5,693 nt of DNA from Sphingobacteriia bacterium (GTDB lineage: Bacteria; Bacteroidota; Bacteroidia; Chitinophagales; Chitinophagaceae). The notes beneath the pieces are model-generated. The model saw only the letters and a program-made list of their open reading frames with translations, did not search any database and was not told the DNA's origin. The DNA lies in the NCBI GenBank assembly GCA_004293505.1, contig RDYY01000022.1, positions 1 to 5,693 on the forward strand, read 5' to 3'. The translations under genes were made by a program, and so were the position numbers. This document shows, in pieces, positions 1-5,693 of this stretch (within the stretch, counting starts at the first letter, position 1; every line of letters starts with the position of its first letter).

Positions 1-2
1 AC

Positions 3-551
3 AAGAAATTGTGTATTCCTGATTTGGGCCATTTTTTGGTACAAACTGTTCCAGCCAAGATGGACATCGCCAACGATTTGTTGTTTGCGCCCCATCCCCA
101 AATTATTTTTCAAGCAGAAGCTTCTCCCGCAGCGGACAAGGTTTTCTTTGATTTCTTGTCCCAGGAAATGGGAGTTGATTTGGTGGTGGCCATTCGCCAA
201 TTCCATGATTATTTGTACCAATTGCGCAACAAACTGACTTCCCCCGAAGGCGCTTTCATCAGTGGCATTGGCCTGATCCGCAAAGAAGCCAGTGGGCACG
301 TGTTGTTCAATGCCGAGAAAAACCTGCACGATTGGTTGCCTACTTTGCAAGTAGATGAAACCGTATCGGTGTTGAAAAAAGAAATTCCCCGTTCTTACGA
401 TGAGGACAAAGAATTAACAGAGGAAGAATTTGAAGACATCCGGGAACTATTGGGCCAAGAAGACCAATCCAGTGGTACCGACAACTGGTGGGTCTATGCC
501 ATCATCTTGCTCTTGATGGGTGTTGGGGCTTTGCTTTTTTATTACCTCTAA
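3..551 (+). CDS. HU/CCDC81-like domain protein with C-terminal membrane anchor (5' partial)
   Basis: This is the 3' part of a gene that starts left of the window. The frame is open to the edge, and the first possible start (TTG at 9) falls inside a conserved strand, so it is not the true start. The visible protein opens with CIPDLGHFLVQ, which resembles the IPxFGxF motif of the prokaryotic HU-like CCDC81 domains common in Bacteroidota. A helical part and a FISGIGLIRKE segment followed by a 'G-x-V-L-F-N' strand complete a tandem HU-like unit (about residues 1-115, counting TTG as 1). An acidic linker rich in D and E follows (about 128-157). The last 21 residues (WWVYAIILLLMGVGALLFYYL without its first W) form one hydrophobic helix ending at the stop codon. 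Relatives usually continue after this helix into a periplasmic SPOR domain that binds denuded peptidoglycan; here none follows. The HU-like part would be cytoplasmic and membrane-tethered. DNA binding is not shown. Family assignment is by motif memory. Confidence 0.72.
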   Translation, partial: KKLCIPDLGHFLVQTVPAKMDIANDLLFAPHPQIIFQAEASPAADKVFFDFLSQEMGVDLVVAIRQFHDYLYQLRNKLTSPEGAFISGIGLIRKEASGHVLFNAEKNLHDWLPTLQVDETVSVLKKEIPRSYDEDKELTEEEFEDIRELLGQEDQSSGTDNWWVYAIILLLMGVGALLFYYL

Positions 552-560
552 TTCCTGTCC

Positions 561-1457
561 ATGTCTGTCCTGCACTTGACTGCTTGTCCTGTTTGTTCTG
601 GCACCCAGATTCGTTATGTGTTAACGGGCAAAGACCATTCTGTTAGCCAGCAATCATTTGAAGTGTGGGAATGCCGCAACTGTACCCATCGCTTTACCCA
701 AAACATTCCTGACCCTTCTGCCATAGGGGCTTATTACCAATTTGAAGCCTATGTTTCCCACACCGATTCCAAAAAAGGATTGGTGAACCAGCTCTACCAT
801 TGGGTGCGCAGATGGACCCTACAATTAAAAGCCCGGCAAGTCATTGCATGGACCCAACGCAAAACTGGCAAGGCCTTGGATGTGGGGGCTGGTACGGGCG
901 ATTTTTTGGCCACTTTGCGCCACAAAGGTTGGCAGGTACAAGGGCTGGAACCCGATGCCAACGCTCGGCAGTTGGCCCAGGCCAAACATGGGTTAACATT
1001 GGAAAGCCCCGAACGCCTTTTTGATTTACCAGCGCAAAGTTTTGATTTGATCAGCCTGTGGCATGTGTTGGAACACGTGCACCAGTTGGCCGATTATACC
1101 GCCGCTTTTGAACGCTTGCTCAAGCCTGACGGGGTTTTGGTTTTGGCCCTGCCCAATTATACGTCGGCCGATGCCCGGCATTATGCCCATGATTGGGCGG
1201 CCTGGGACCTGCCCAGGCACTTGCACCATTTCTCACCCTTGTCGGTGCAAAATGCTTTGTCTCGCGCGGGATTTCGGTTGCAATCAACGGCGCCCATGTG
1301 GTTTGATGCTTTCTATGTTTCGCTGTTGAGCGAACAACACCGCCACAGCAAACTGGCTTTGTTCCTGGGCTTTTTCAGGGGAATGCAATCCAACCTGGCA
1401 GCTTTTTTCAACCGCGAAAGGTGCTCTTCGCTGGTCTATGTATTTGTAAAAAAATAA
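561..1457 (+). CDS. Class I SAM-dependent methyltransferase with N-terminal zinc ribbon
   Basis: A 298-residue protein. The N-terminus holds two CxxC pairs (C9/C12 and C38/C41), a likely structural zinc ribbon. After a helical linker comes a Rossmann methyltransferase domain of the Methyltransf_23 type. Motif I is ALDVGAGTGDF (105-115), the acidic residue ending strand 2 is E130 in GLEPD (expected to bind the SAM ribose), and DLISLWHVLEHV (162-173) matches the family's post-strand-4 segment. A later LLKPDGVLVLALPN stretch and the DLPRHLHHFSP motif are also typical. This ribbon-plus-methyltransferase layout occurs in enzymes that modify sugars, lipids or small molecules; the substrate cannot be read from sequence. 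The ATG lies 9 nt after the upstream stop, so the two genes are probably cotranscribed. No Shine-Dalgarno sequence is visible, as usual for Bacteroidota. The stop directly abuts the stop of the opposing gene. Enzyme class is secure; substrate is unknown. Confidence 0.9.
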   Translation: MSVLHLTACPVCSGTQIRYVLTGKDHSVSQQSFEVWECRNCTHRFTQNIPDPSAIGAYYQFEAYVSHTDSKKGLVNQLYHWVRRWTLQLKARQVIAWTQRKTGKALDVGAGTGDFLATLRHKGWQVQGLEPDANARQLAQAKHGLTLESPERLFDLPAQSFDLISLWHVLEHVHQLADYTAAFERLLKPDGVLVLALPNYTSADARHYAHDWAAWDLPRHLHHFSPLSVQNALSRAGFRLQSTAPMWFDAFYVSLLSEQHRHSKLALFLGFFRGMQSNLAAFFNRERCSSLVYVFVKK

Positions 1458-2279
1458 TCAAGGCAAGATGGCTTCAACCAAGACTGGCCATTTTTTTCCT
1501 GTCAGGTAAAAATGTCCATTGTCGGTTCTAAAGGCTATGCCATTGAGCACATTGCCTGCATCGGCTTGACGGGGATCAAAAGGCGCATTGGCCAAGGCCA
1601 ACAACTTAGAAGCATCAATGCGGGCAACCACTTCACCGTTTTTGGGATTGATTTTTAAAATCATGTCGGTCATGTACCGGTTGGCATAGATATAGCCCTT
1701 GGCAAATTCCAATTCGTTGATGCTGTCTACATAACCATTGTTGTCGTTGACACCAATGGTTTGTTGGATGGTAAAGGTCTCGGGACGCACAAAATAGATA
1801 TTACTGCCGCCTGTGCTGATGATGAGTTGCTCTCCGTTGTGGGTAATGCCCCAACCTTCATAAGGCCAATCAGCTGTTTTGATCAGTTTGTAAGTGGTGG
1901 CATCGTACACATAAATTTTATGTTCTTGCCAAGTCAGTTGGTAAATCTTGTTGTTCAAGACGGTGATGCCCTCGCCAAAATCTGTGCTGGGCAAGGCAAT
2001 GGTCTTGATGGCTTGGCCCGTTTTTAGGGCGTTGATCCGCAAGAGGCTTTTGCCATATTCTCCCGTGCCTTCCATCAAGTTGCCTTTTTCCCAAATCAAT
2101 CCTTGGGTATAGGAGGAAGTGTCGTGGGGATATACATTCACCAATTGAAAATCCAAAGTGGGTGGCGCAGGAATGACAAGCGCAGGTTCGCTTCCTGTTT
2201 CAGGATTGTTTTGGCAACTGGACAACAGAAGAACCGAAACGACCAAGGCAAAAAAAGAGGGAAAAATGTTTTTGTACAT
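1458..2279 (-). CDS. Glutaminyl-peptide cyclotransferase, beta-propeller type, lipoprotein
   Basis: A 273-residue lipoprotein that should convert N-terminal glutamine of exported peptides or proteins to pyroglutamate, releasing ammonia. Residues 1-22 are a lipoprotein signal with hydrophobic core and lipobox LSSC (C22 lipidated), followed by a low-complexity Pro/Glu-rich linker. The rest is the Glu_cyclase_2 (plant/bacterial type I QC) five-bladed propeller. Its family motifs occur in order: YTQGL (57-61), MEGTGEYGKSLLR (69-81), FGEGIT (101-106), IYQLTW (112-117), EGWGIT (141-146), SINELE (186-191), VLNGIA (244-249) and YLTGKKWP (258-265). Two positions differ from what I recall of the family: STGGS where SDGS is usual, and Y202 in ANRYMTD where Trp is common. 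The ATG at 2279 is 21 nt downstream of the oxidoreductase stop, so it probably shares that transcript. The protein should sit outside the cytoplasm, anchored to inner or outer membrane. Confidence 0.92.
   Translation of the reverse strand: MYKNIFPSFFALVVSVLLLSSCQNNPETGSEPALVIPAPPTLDFQLVNVYPHDTSSYTQGLIWEKGNLMEGTGEYGKSLLRINALKTGQAIKTIALPSTDFGEGITVLNNKIYQLTWQEHKIYVYDATTYKLIKTADWPYEGWGITHNGEQLIISTGGSNIYFVRPETFTIQQTIGVNDNNGYVDSINELEFAKGYIYANRYMTDMILKINPKNGEVVARIDASKLLALANAPFDPRQADAGNVLNGIAFRTDNGHFYLTGKKWPVLVEAILP
1465..1497 (+). terminator. Possible rho-independent terminator of the plus-strand pair
   Basis: An imperfect inverted repeat pairs 1465-1472 (AAGATGGC) with 1487-1494 (GCCATTTT), giving 8 pairs including one G-U. 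The loop is 14 nt, and a run of seven T (1491-1497) partly shares the right arm. It begins 8 bases after the methyltransferase stop and so lies inside the 3' end of the opposing glutaminyl cyclase gene. The position and T-run fit termination on the plus strand. The loop is long and the stem weak, so this is tentative. Confidence 0.35.
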
Positions 2280-2300
2280 GGGGCAAAATAAATTGAAAAA

Positions 2301-3455
2301 TCAAATGGCGGATAAAATTTGACGGGCCAGGGTTTCACCCAAGACAGGGGTGAGGGCAACCCCCATGCCATTGCAAGCCAAAGCCGCACTGGTATGCGAT
2401 CCCATGGCTTTTACCAAAGGCTCTTTGTTGTCACTGAATCCCATGATGCCAGACCAATGCCTTTCTATGCGCAGGTCTTGGGGCACCCATACATTGGCGT
2501 GTAAAAATTGTTCCAACGCCGCGCGAATAAAATCCGAACCCGACAAGTCGGTGGTGGCTTCATCGCCAAAGGCCAAGTGCCTGGCCCCACCCAACAAAAT
2601 ACGGTTGCCCACATGCCGCCAATAATAAAATCCTTCTTGGGCATGGAAGCTTCCCTTTAAGGCCAAGCCCGGTATGGGCTGGGTTAAAATAATTTGTCCG
2701 CGGGCAGGTTGGGTGTTCAGTTGGGGCAAAAGTTGGTGCATATACCCATTGGTACAAAAAGCCAAGTGCCCACAAGACCAAGTTTGACCGGTGGCCGACG
2801 CAAATTCAACCCCAGTGCCGTTTTCCTCCCATTGGGCCAAGGAAAAGCCATAGCGAAAAGCCACGCCTTTTTGCTGCAATGCTTGGGTCAAGGCTTCTAC
2901 CAACAAGCCGCTGTTCAAGACTCCTTCGTAAGGATTGCGAATGATGGGCAGGTCTTGGCGCAAGCCCAATGAAGCCGCTGGTCTTTGTTCTGCCACATAT
3001 ACGTTTTCCAAGCCCAGCCGGTCTGCCAACAAATGGTTTAACCGGGTCATGGCTTGCCCATCGGCCAATGCTTCTGCCTGCTCTGGCGTCAATTGTTCAA
3101 ATCCACCACAGGCTTCAAAGTCAATCTGGTCAAGGGATACGGTGGCTTTTATTTTTTCAATGCCGCGGTAGCGCATTTCTAAAATGGACAACATTTTTTC
3201 GGTCCCCATTTTGGCTTCGTCGGCCAGCATTTCGGTCAAGCTGCCAAAACAAGCAAAGCCAGCATTGCGGGTAGAAGCACCTGTTGGGCTGGTGCCTTGT
3301 TCCAGTAGAGTAATGGAAAGCTTGGGTGCCAAGGTTTTCAATGCATGGGCTGTCCACAGTCCCAAGAGGCCTGCACCCACCAATACCACATCTGGACGGC
3401 GAAAAAAACTGCTGTCGTCCCAATGCGAGCGGGGAGGGGCTTTGAGGGGTTGCAA
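2301..3455 (-). CDS. FAD-dependent oxidoreductase, DAO family (D-amino-acid oxidase-like)
   Basis: A 384-residue flavoenzyme of the DAO superfamily, expected to oxidise an amine or amino acid at a C-N bond; the substrate cannot be assigned. The FAD-binding Rossmann motif is VVLVGAGLLG (23-32), with E52 at the end of strand 2 (ITLLEQG) to hold the adenosine ribose. The STRNAGFACFGS stretch (61-72) matches the family's SxRNxG segment near the flavin. A conserved C-terminal block has HWSGIMGFSDNKEPLV, then NGMGVALTPVLGETLA, which closes the FAD site. It resembles the PuuB/glycine-oxidase-like subgroup rather than a dehydrogenase with added domains. The only plausible start is TTG at 3455: the frame is closed by an in-frame TGA at 3483-3485, there is no ATG before the Rossmann motif, and TTG gives a normal 22-residue lead. 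It begins 4 nt after the ychF stop, which suggests translational coupling with ychF. Confidence 0.88.
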   Translation of the reverse strand: MQPLKAPPRSHWDDSSFFRRPDVVLVGAGLLGLWTAHALKTLAPKLSITLLEQGTSPTGASTRNAGFACFGSLTEMLADEAKMGTEKMLSILEMRYRGIEKIKATVSLDQIDFEACGGFEQLTPEQAEALADGQAMTRLNHLLADRLGLENVYVAEQRPAASLGLRQDLPIIRNPYEGVLNSGLLVEALTQALQQKGVAFRYGFSLAQWEENGTGVEFASATGQTWSCGHLAFCTNGYMHQLLPQLNTQPARGQIILTQPIPGLALKGSFHAQEGFYYWRHVGNRILLGGARHLAFGDEATTDLSGSDFIRAALEQFLHANVWVPQDLRIERHWSGIMGFSDNKEPLVKAMGSHTSAALACNGMGVALTPVLGETLARQILSAI

Positions 3456-3459
3456 GGGC

Positions 3460-4563
3460 TTATACGTTGAAGCGAAAATGCATCACGTCTCCATCTTTTA
3501 CCAGGTATTCCTTGCCTTCTATGCGCAGTTTACCATTGTCGCGACACGCTGCTTCAGAACCAAAGCTAATGAAATCGTCAAAGGCAATCACTTCGGCTTT
3601 GATGAATCCTTTTTCAAAATCGGTGTGGATCACGCTGGCTGCTTGGGGGGCTTTCCAACCCTTGTGGATGGTCCAAGCCCGCACTTCTTGCACACCGGCG
3701 GTAAAATAAGTATCCAGGTTCAATAGCTGGTAAGCACTGCGGATCAAACGGTTCAAAGCGGGCTCGGTCATGTGGTATTCTTCCATGAACATTTGGCGAT
3801 CGTCCAAGTCTTCCATCTCGGCAATCTGGGCTTCAATGTTGTTGCACATCACAATTACTTCTGCGCCTTCTTTGGCGGCTACTTCTTTGAGGGCATCGGA
3901 ATATTTGTTGCCCGTGTGCATGGAAGCTTCGTCTACATTGGCCACGTACAGTATGGGTTTGTCGGTCAACAAGAACAAATCGGCCACGGCCAATTTTTCT
4001 TCTTTGTCCAAGCCCAACGCATAAATGCTTTTGCCCGCATCCAAATGTTGTTTGCAACGGCTCAAAATTTCGTATTCGGCTTTGGCCTTGGTATCGCTTC
4101 CTACGCGGGCCATTTTTTCCACGCGTTGCATTTTCTTTTCTACACTTTCCAAGTCTTTCAACTGCAATTCGGTCTCAATGATTTCCTTGTCGCTGATGGG
4201 GTTGATGGCCCCTTCTTCGCGCAACACGTTCTCGTCTTCAAAACAACGGATCACGTGAATGATGGCGTCTACTTCGCGGATATTGCCCAAGAATTTATTG
4301 CCCAAACCTTCGCCCTTGCTGGCACCTTTTACCAAGCCCGCAATGTCCACGATCTCCATTTGGGTGGGCACAATTTTTTGGGGATTGACCAAGGCAGCCA
4401 ATTTGTTCAGCCTTTCATCGGGCACGTCTACCAAGCCCACATTGGGTTCAATGGTACAAAAACGGTAATTGCTGGCCTGGGCTTTGGCACTGTTGGAAAC
4501 TGCGTTAAAAAGGGTGGATTTACCTACATTGGGTAATCCTACAATGCCAGCTTGTAATGCCAT
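3460..4563 (-). CDS. ychF: Redox-regulated ATPase YchF (OLA1 family)
   Basis: A 367-residue member of the TRAFAC Obg-like family that binds and hydrolyses ATP in preference to GTP and associates with ribosomes. The P-loop is GLPNVGKST (9-17). The G3 region is DIAGLVKGASKGEGLGNKF (73-91), the YchF signature. NVDE (209-212) replaces the NKxD motif of true GTPases, which is the known basis of the ATP preference. A charged helical, likely coiled-coil insertion spans about 125-200. A C-terminal TGS-like domain covers about 282-366 (LLNLDTYFTAG, then RAWTIHKGWKAPQAASVIH). Length matches the usual 363-368. I chose the ATG at 4563 because MALQAGIVGLPNVGKS is the conserved N-terminus; an in-frame TTG at 4596 would add 11 unconserved residues and is unlikely. 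A TTG/TAnnTTTG promoter lies just upstream. All key motifs are intact. Confidence 0.97.
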   Translation of the reverse strand: MALQAGIVGLPNVGKSTLFNAVSNSAKAQASNYRFCTIEPNVGLVDVPDERLNKLAALVNPQKIVPTQMEIVDIAGLVKGASKGEGLGNKFLGNIREVDAIIHVIRCFEDENVLREEGAINPISDKEIIETELQLKDLESVEKKMQRVEKMARVGSDTKAKAEYEILSRCKQHLDAGKSIYALGLDKEEKLAVADLFLLTDKPILYVANVDEASMHTGNKYSDALKEVAAKEGAEVIVMCNNIEAQIAEMEDLDDRQMFMEEYHMTEPALNRLIRSAYQLLNLDTYFTAGVQEVRAWTIHKGWKAPQAASVIHTDFEKGFIKAEVIAFDDFISFGSEAACRDNGKLRIEGKEYLVKDGDVMHFRFNV

Positions 4564-4583
4564 GGGTGCTTGATTTAGAGGCG

Positions 4584-4615
4584 CAAAGGTAATCAATGCG
4601 CCGGTGCCATCCCAA
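4584..4615 (-). promoter_or_regulatory. Bacteroidota-type sigma-ABfr promoter upstream of ychF
   Basis: Read on the minus strand, a -33-like TTG (4613-4615) is followed after 21 nt by TACCTTTG (4584-4591), an exact match to the TAnnTTTG -7 element of Bacteroidota primary-sigma promoters, with spacing in the accepted range. Transcription would begin near 4577-4580, giving a leader of about 15 nt before the ychF ATG at 4563. It lies in the only intergenic gap over 50 nt in the window, between the EVE-protein stop and ychF. This position supports it more than the short motif does alone. Confidence 0.5.
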
Positions 4616-4629
4616 GCAAATTTTCCTTG

Positions 4630-5043
4630 CTAAATAGCGGTCTCGGCGTAAGACAAGACAATCTCCATTTCGGCTGCTGTAACCGGCTGGACAGACAATC
4701 GGCCCAAACGCACCAAGGCCATGTCTTTCAAGCGGGGATCGGCTTTGATGACCGACAAAGGCACGGTCTTTTTTAGCTTTTTATAGGGCTTAAAATCCAC
4801 CACCACCCAATTGGGGTCTTCGGTGGTGGGGTCTTGGTAATGGGTCTTGACCACTTGGGCTATGCCCACCATTTCCAAGCCTTCGTTGCTGTGGTACCAC
4901 AAGGCCAGGTCGCCCTTTTGCATGGCTTTTAAATTGTTGCGCGCTTGGTAATTGCGCACCCCGTCCCAAAATGTTTTTTTGTCTTTTTCAAACTGCTCCC
5001 AGGAATACTTAAAGGGTTCGGATTTGATCAACCAAAATGCCAT
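4630..5043 (-). CDS. EVE domain-containing protein (THYN1-like)
   Basis: A 137-residue single-domain protein of the EVE family, a PUA-like fold related to YTH and ASCH domains and to eukaryotic thymocyte nuclear protein 1. EVE domains have an aromatic pocket that reads modified bases in DNA or RNA. The N-terminal signature WLIKSEP (4-10) is intact, followed by FWDGVRNYQARNNL (25-38), KGDLALWYHSNE (43-54) and MVGIAQVV (58-65), with a closing GRLSVQPV strand. Length equals that of stand-alone EVE proteins; no nuclease or helicase domain is fused to it. The ATG at 5043 sits 2 nt after the stop of the upstream saccharopine dehydrogenase-like gene, so the two are almost certainly cotranscribed. 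The stop is TAG. Stand-alone EVE proteins are widely distributed and not specifically defensive. The exact ligand is unknown. Confidence 0.93.
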   Translation of the reverse strand: MAFWLIKSEPFKYSWEQFEKDKKTFWDGVRNYQARNNLKAMQKGDLALWYHSNEGLEMVGIAQVVKTHYQDPTTEDPNWVVVDFKPYKKLKKTVPLSVIKADPRLKDMALVRLGRLSVQPVTAAEMEIVLSYAETAI

Positions 5044-5045
5044 GA

Positions 5046-5693
5046 TTAGATTGCTTTAGTGCTTTCAACAAATTGAATGCCTTCTTGTTCCAAGGCTGCC
5101 AAAACAGGGGTGTAGATGTCTGGTAAAACGGGTATGTGCAAACCTTTCAGTTGCCATTTGCCTTCTATTTGCAAACGGGCTGCAATGCCCAAAGGCAGGC
5201 CCACGGTTTTGGCCATGGCCGTGTGCAAAGCATCTTCTCCCTTGACCACCAATTGACTGGTGGTGAGGTATTTTTTGCCAGCCAACACATATTCTATTTC
5301 ATGCACCATCACCACCATGTCTTTGTCGGTGGGGGACAATTGCCAACGGTCTTCTAGAATTTGCTGCAAGACAATGGCAGCGGGCATTTTACCGCGGTTG
5401 ATCAGGGCGGGATTCTCCCATCCCAGGTACAACATTTGTTCTTGTAAAGAAGGATTGTCCAGCGCCAAACCAGCAGCACTAAAAGCGTTTTGGAAAAAAG
5501 CGGAAACCGAAAGCCCATCGGTGTCTATTTCCACATCGTCCCTTGTCAAACCCGCTTTGACCAAAGCCGACCAACCCGTGCAAAAGCCCGGGTAGCGCAA
5601 AGTGGTGCGCAAGAAGTTCTCGGCCCCCTCCAAACCATAAAGTGGAATGTAGGAAAGAGAGTCCCGGTTGGGATAATAAGCCAGGTCGGGCAA
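5046..5693 (-). CDS. Saccharopine dehydrogenase-family protein, C-terminal part (5' partial)
   Basis: These are the last 215 residues of a protein whose N-terminal NAD(P)-binding Rossmann domain lies beyond the right edge. The frame is open to 5693, and the leading TTG codon there is an internal Leu, not a start. The visible part is the Sacchrp_dh_C-type catalytic and dimerisation domain. It contains YPNRDSL (fragment residues 7-13), TLRYPGFC (31-38), KDMVVMVHEIE (124-134, covering the family's conserved His) and MAKTVGLPLGIAARL (160-174), and ends with PVLPDIYTPVLAALEQEGIQF (188-208). The YPNRDSL and TLRYPGF motifs match the Lys9/LKR-SDH branch, which interconverts saccharopine with glutamate plus alpha-aminoadipate semialdehyde; in bacteria this usually serves lysine breakdown. 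Homologues in polyamine synthesis are an alternative that needs the missing half to exclude. The C-terminus appears complete. The gene is followed at 2 nt by the EVE gene. Confidence 0.88.
   Translation of the reverse strand: MPDLAYYPNRDSLSYIPLYGLEGAENFLRTTLRYPGFCTGWSALVKAGLTRDDVEIDTDGLSVSAFFQNAFSAAGLALDNPSLQEQMLYLGWENPALINRGKMPAAIVLQQILEDRWQLSPTDKDMVVMVHEIEYVLAGKKYLTTSQLVVKGEDALHTAMAKTVGLPLGIAARLQIEGKWQLKGLHIPVLPDIYTPVLAALEQEGIQFVESTKAI

Noticed and set aside
2280..2300. A promoter for the glutaminyl cyclase in the 21-nt gap (TTATTTTG on the minus strand).
   Set aside because: It departs from TAnnTTTG at the second base and has no TTG at the right distance upstream; cotranscription with the oxidoreductase explains expression.
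3184..3726. A 180-codon plus-strand open frame spanning the oxidoreductase/ychF junction.
   Set aside because: It is antisense to two well-supported genes and its translation shows no domain-like pattern.
3772..4536. A 254-codon open frame on the plus strand antisense to ychF.
   Set aside because: It lies wholly inside the strongly conserved ychF gene, its translation is rich in F, H, G and Q without any known motif, and such long antisense frames are an expected by-product of this genome's codon bias.
4564..4596. An 11-residue N-terminal extension of YchF from a TTG codon at 4596.
   Set aside because: The conserved family N-terminus begins at the ATG at 4563, and the extension overlaps the predicted promoter.
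4615..4631. Hairpin AGCAA/TTGCT at the EVE stop as an intrinsic terminator.
   Set aside because: Only 5 pairs, not GC-rich, and no T-run follows on the minus strand.
4630..5043. EVE-domain gene as part of a modification-dependent defence system.
   Set aside because: There is no fused or neighbouring McrB-like ATPase, nuclease or methyltransferase of restriction type; its neighbours are metabolic and housekeeping genes.

Overview
The window looks like an ordinary, gene-dense chromosomal stretch from a member of the Bacteroidota, probably a free-living lineage such as the Saprospiria. This rests on a HU/CCDC81-like membrane protein typical of that phylum, a TTG/TAnnTTTG promoter in the main intergenic gap, start codons without recognisable Shine-Dalgarno sequences, and uniform codon use rich in TTG leucine on both strands. 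The species placement is inference.

Layout: positions 1-1457 hold two plus-strand genes. The first is the 3' part of a HU/CCDC81-like protein ending in a single membrane helix. Nine bases later comes a zinc-ribbon-containing class I SAM methyltransferase. The rest of the window (5693 down to 1458) is read from the minus strand. In order of transcription it holds the C-terminal part of a saccharopine dehydrogenase-family enzyme (cut by the window edge), an EVE-domain protein 2 nt later, a 66-nt gap with a promoter, the YchF/OLA1 ATPase, a DAO-family FAD oxidoreductase 4 nt after ychF that apparently starts at TTG, and a lipoprotein glutaminyl-peptide cyclotransferase of the beta-propeller type. 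The two blocks converge at 1457/1458 with no base between the stop codons.

The minus-strand genes probably form two transcription units: saccharopine dehydrogenase-EVE, and ychF-FAD oxidoreductase-glutaminyl cyclase. Their functions (amino-acid metabolism, modified-base or RNA reading, translation-associated ATPase, amine oxidation, N-terminal protein maturation) do not make one pathway, so the clustering looks like housekeeping packing. I saw no mobile elements, CRISPR arrays, tRNA or rRNA genes, or large repeats, and no convincing new biological system. The points most worth checking are the tail-anchored HU-like protein without a SPOR domain, the plant-type glutaminyl cyclase lipoprotein, and the TTG start of the oxidoreductase.
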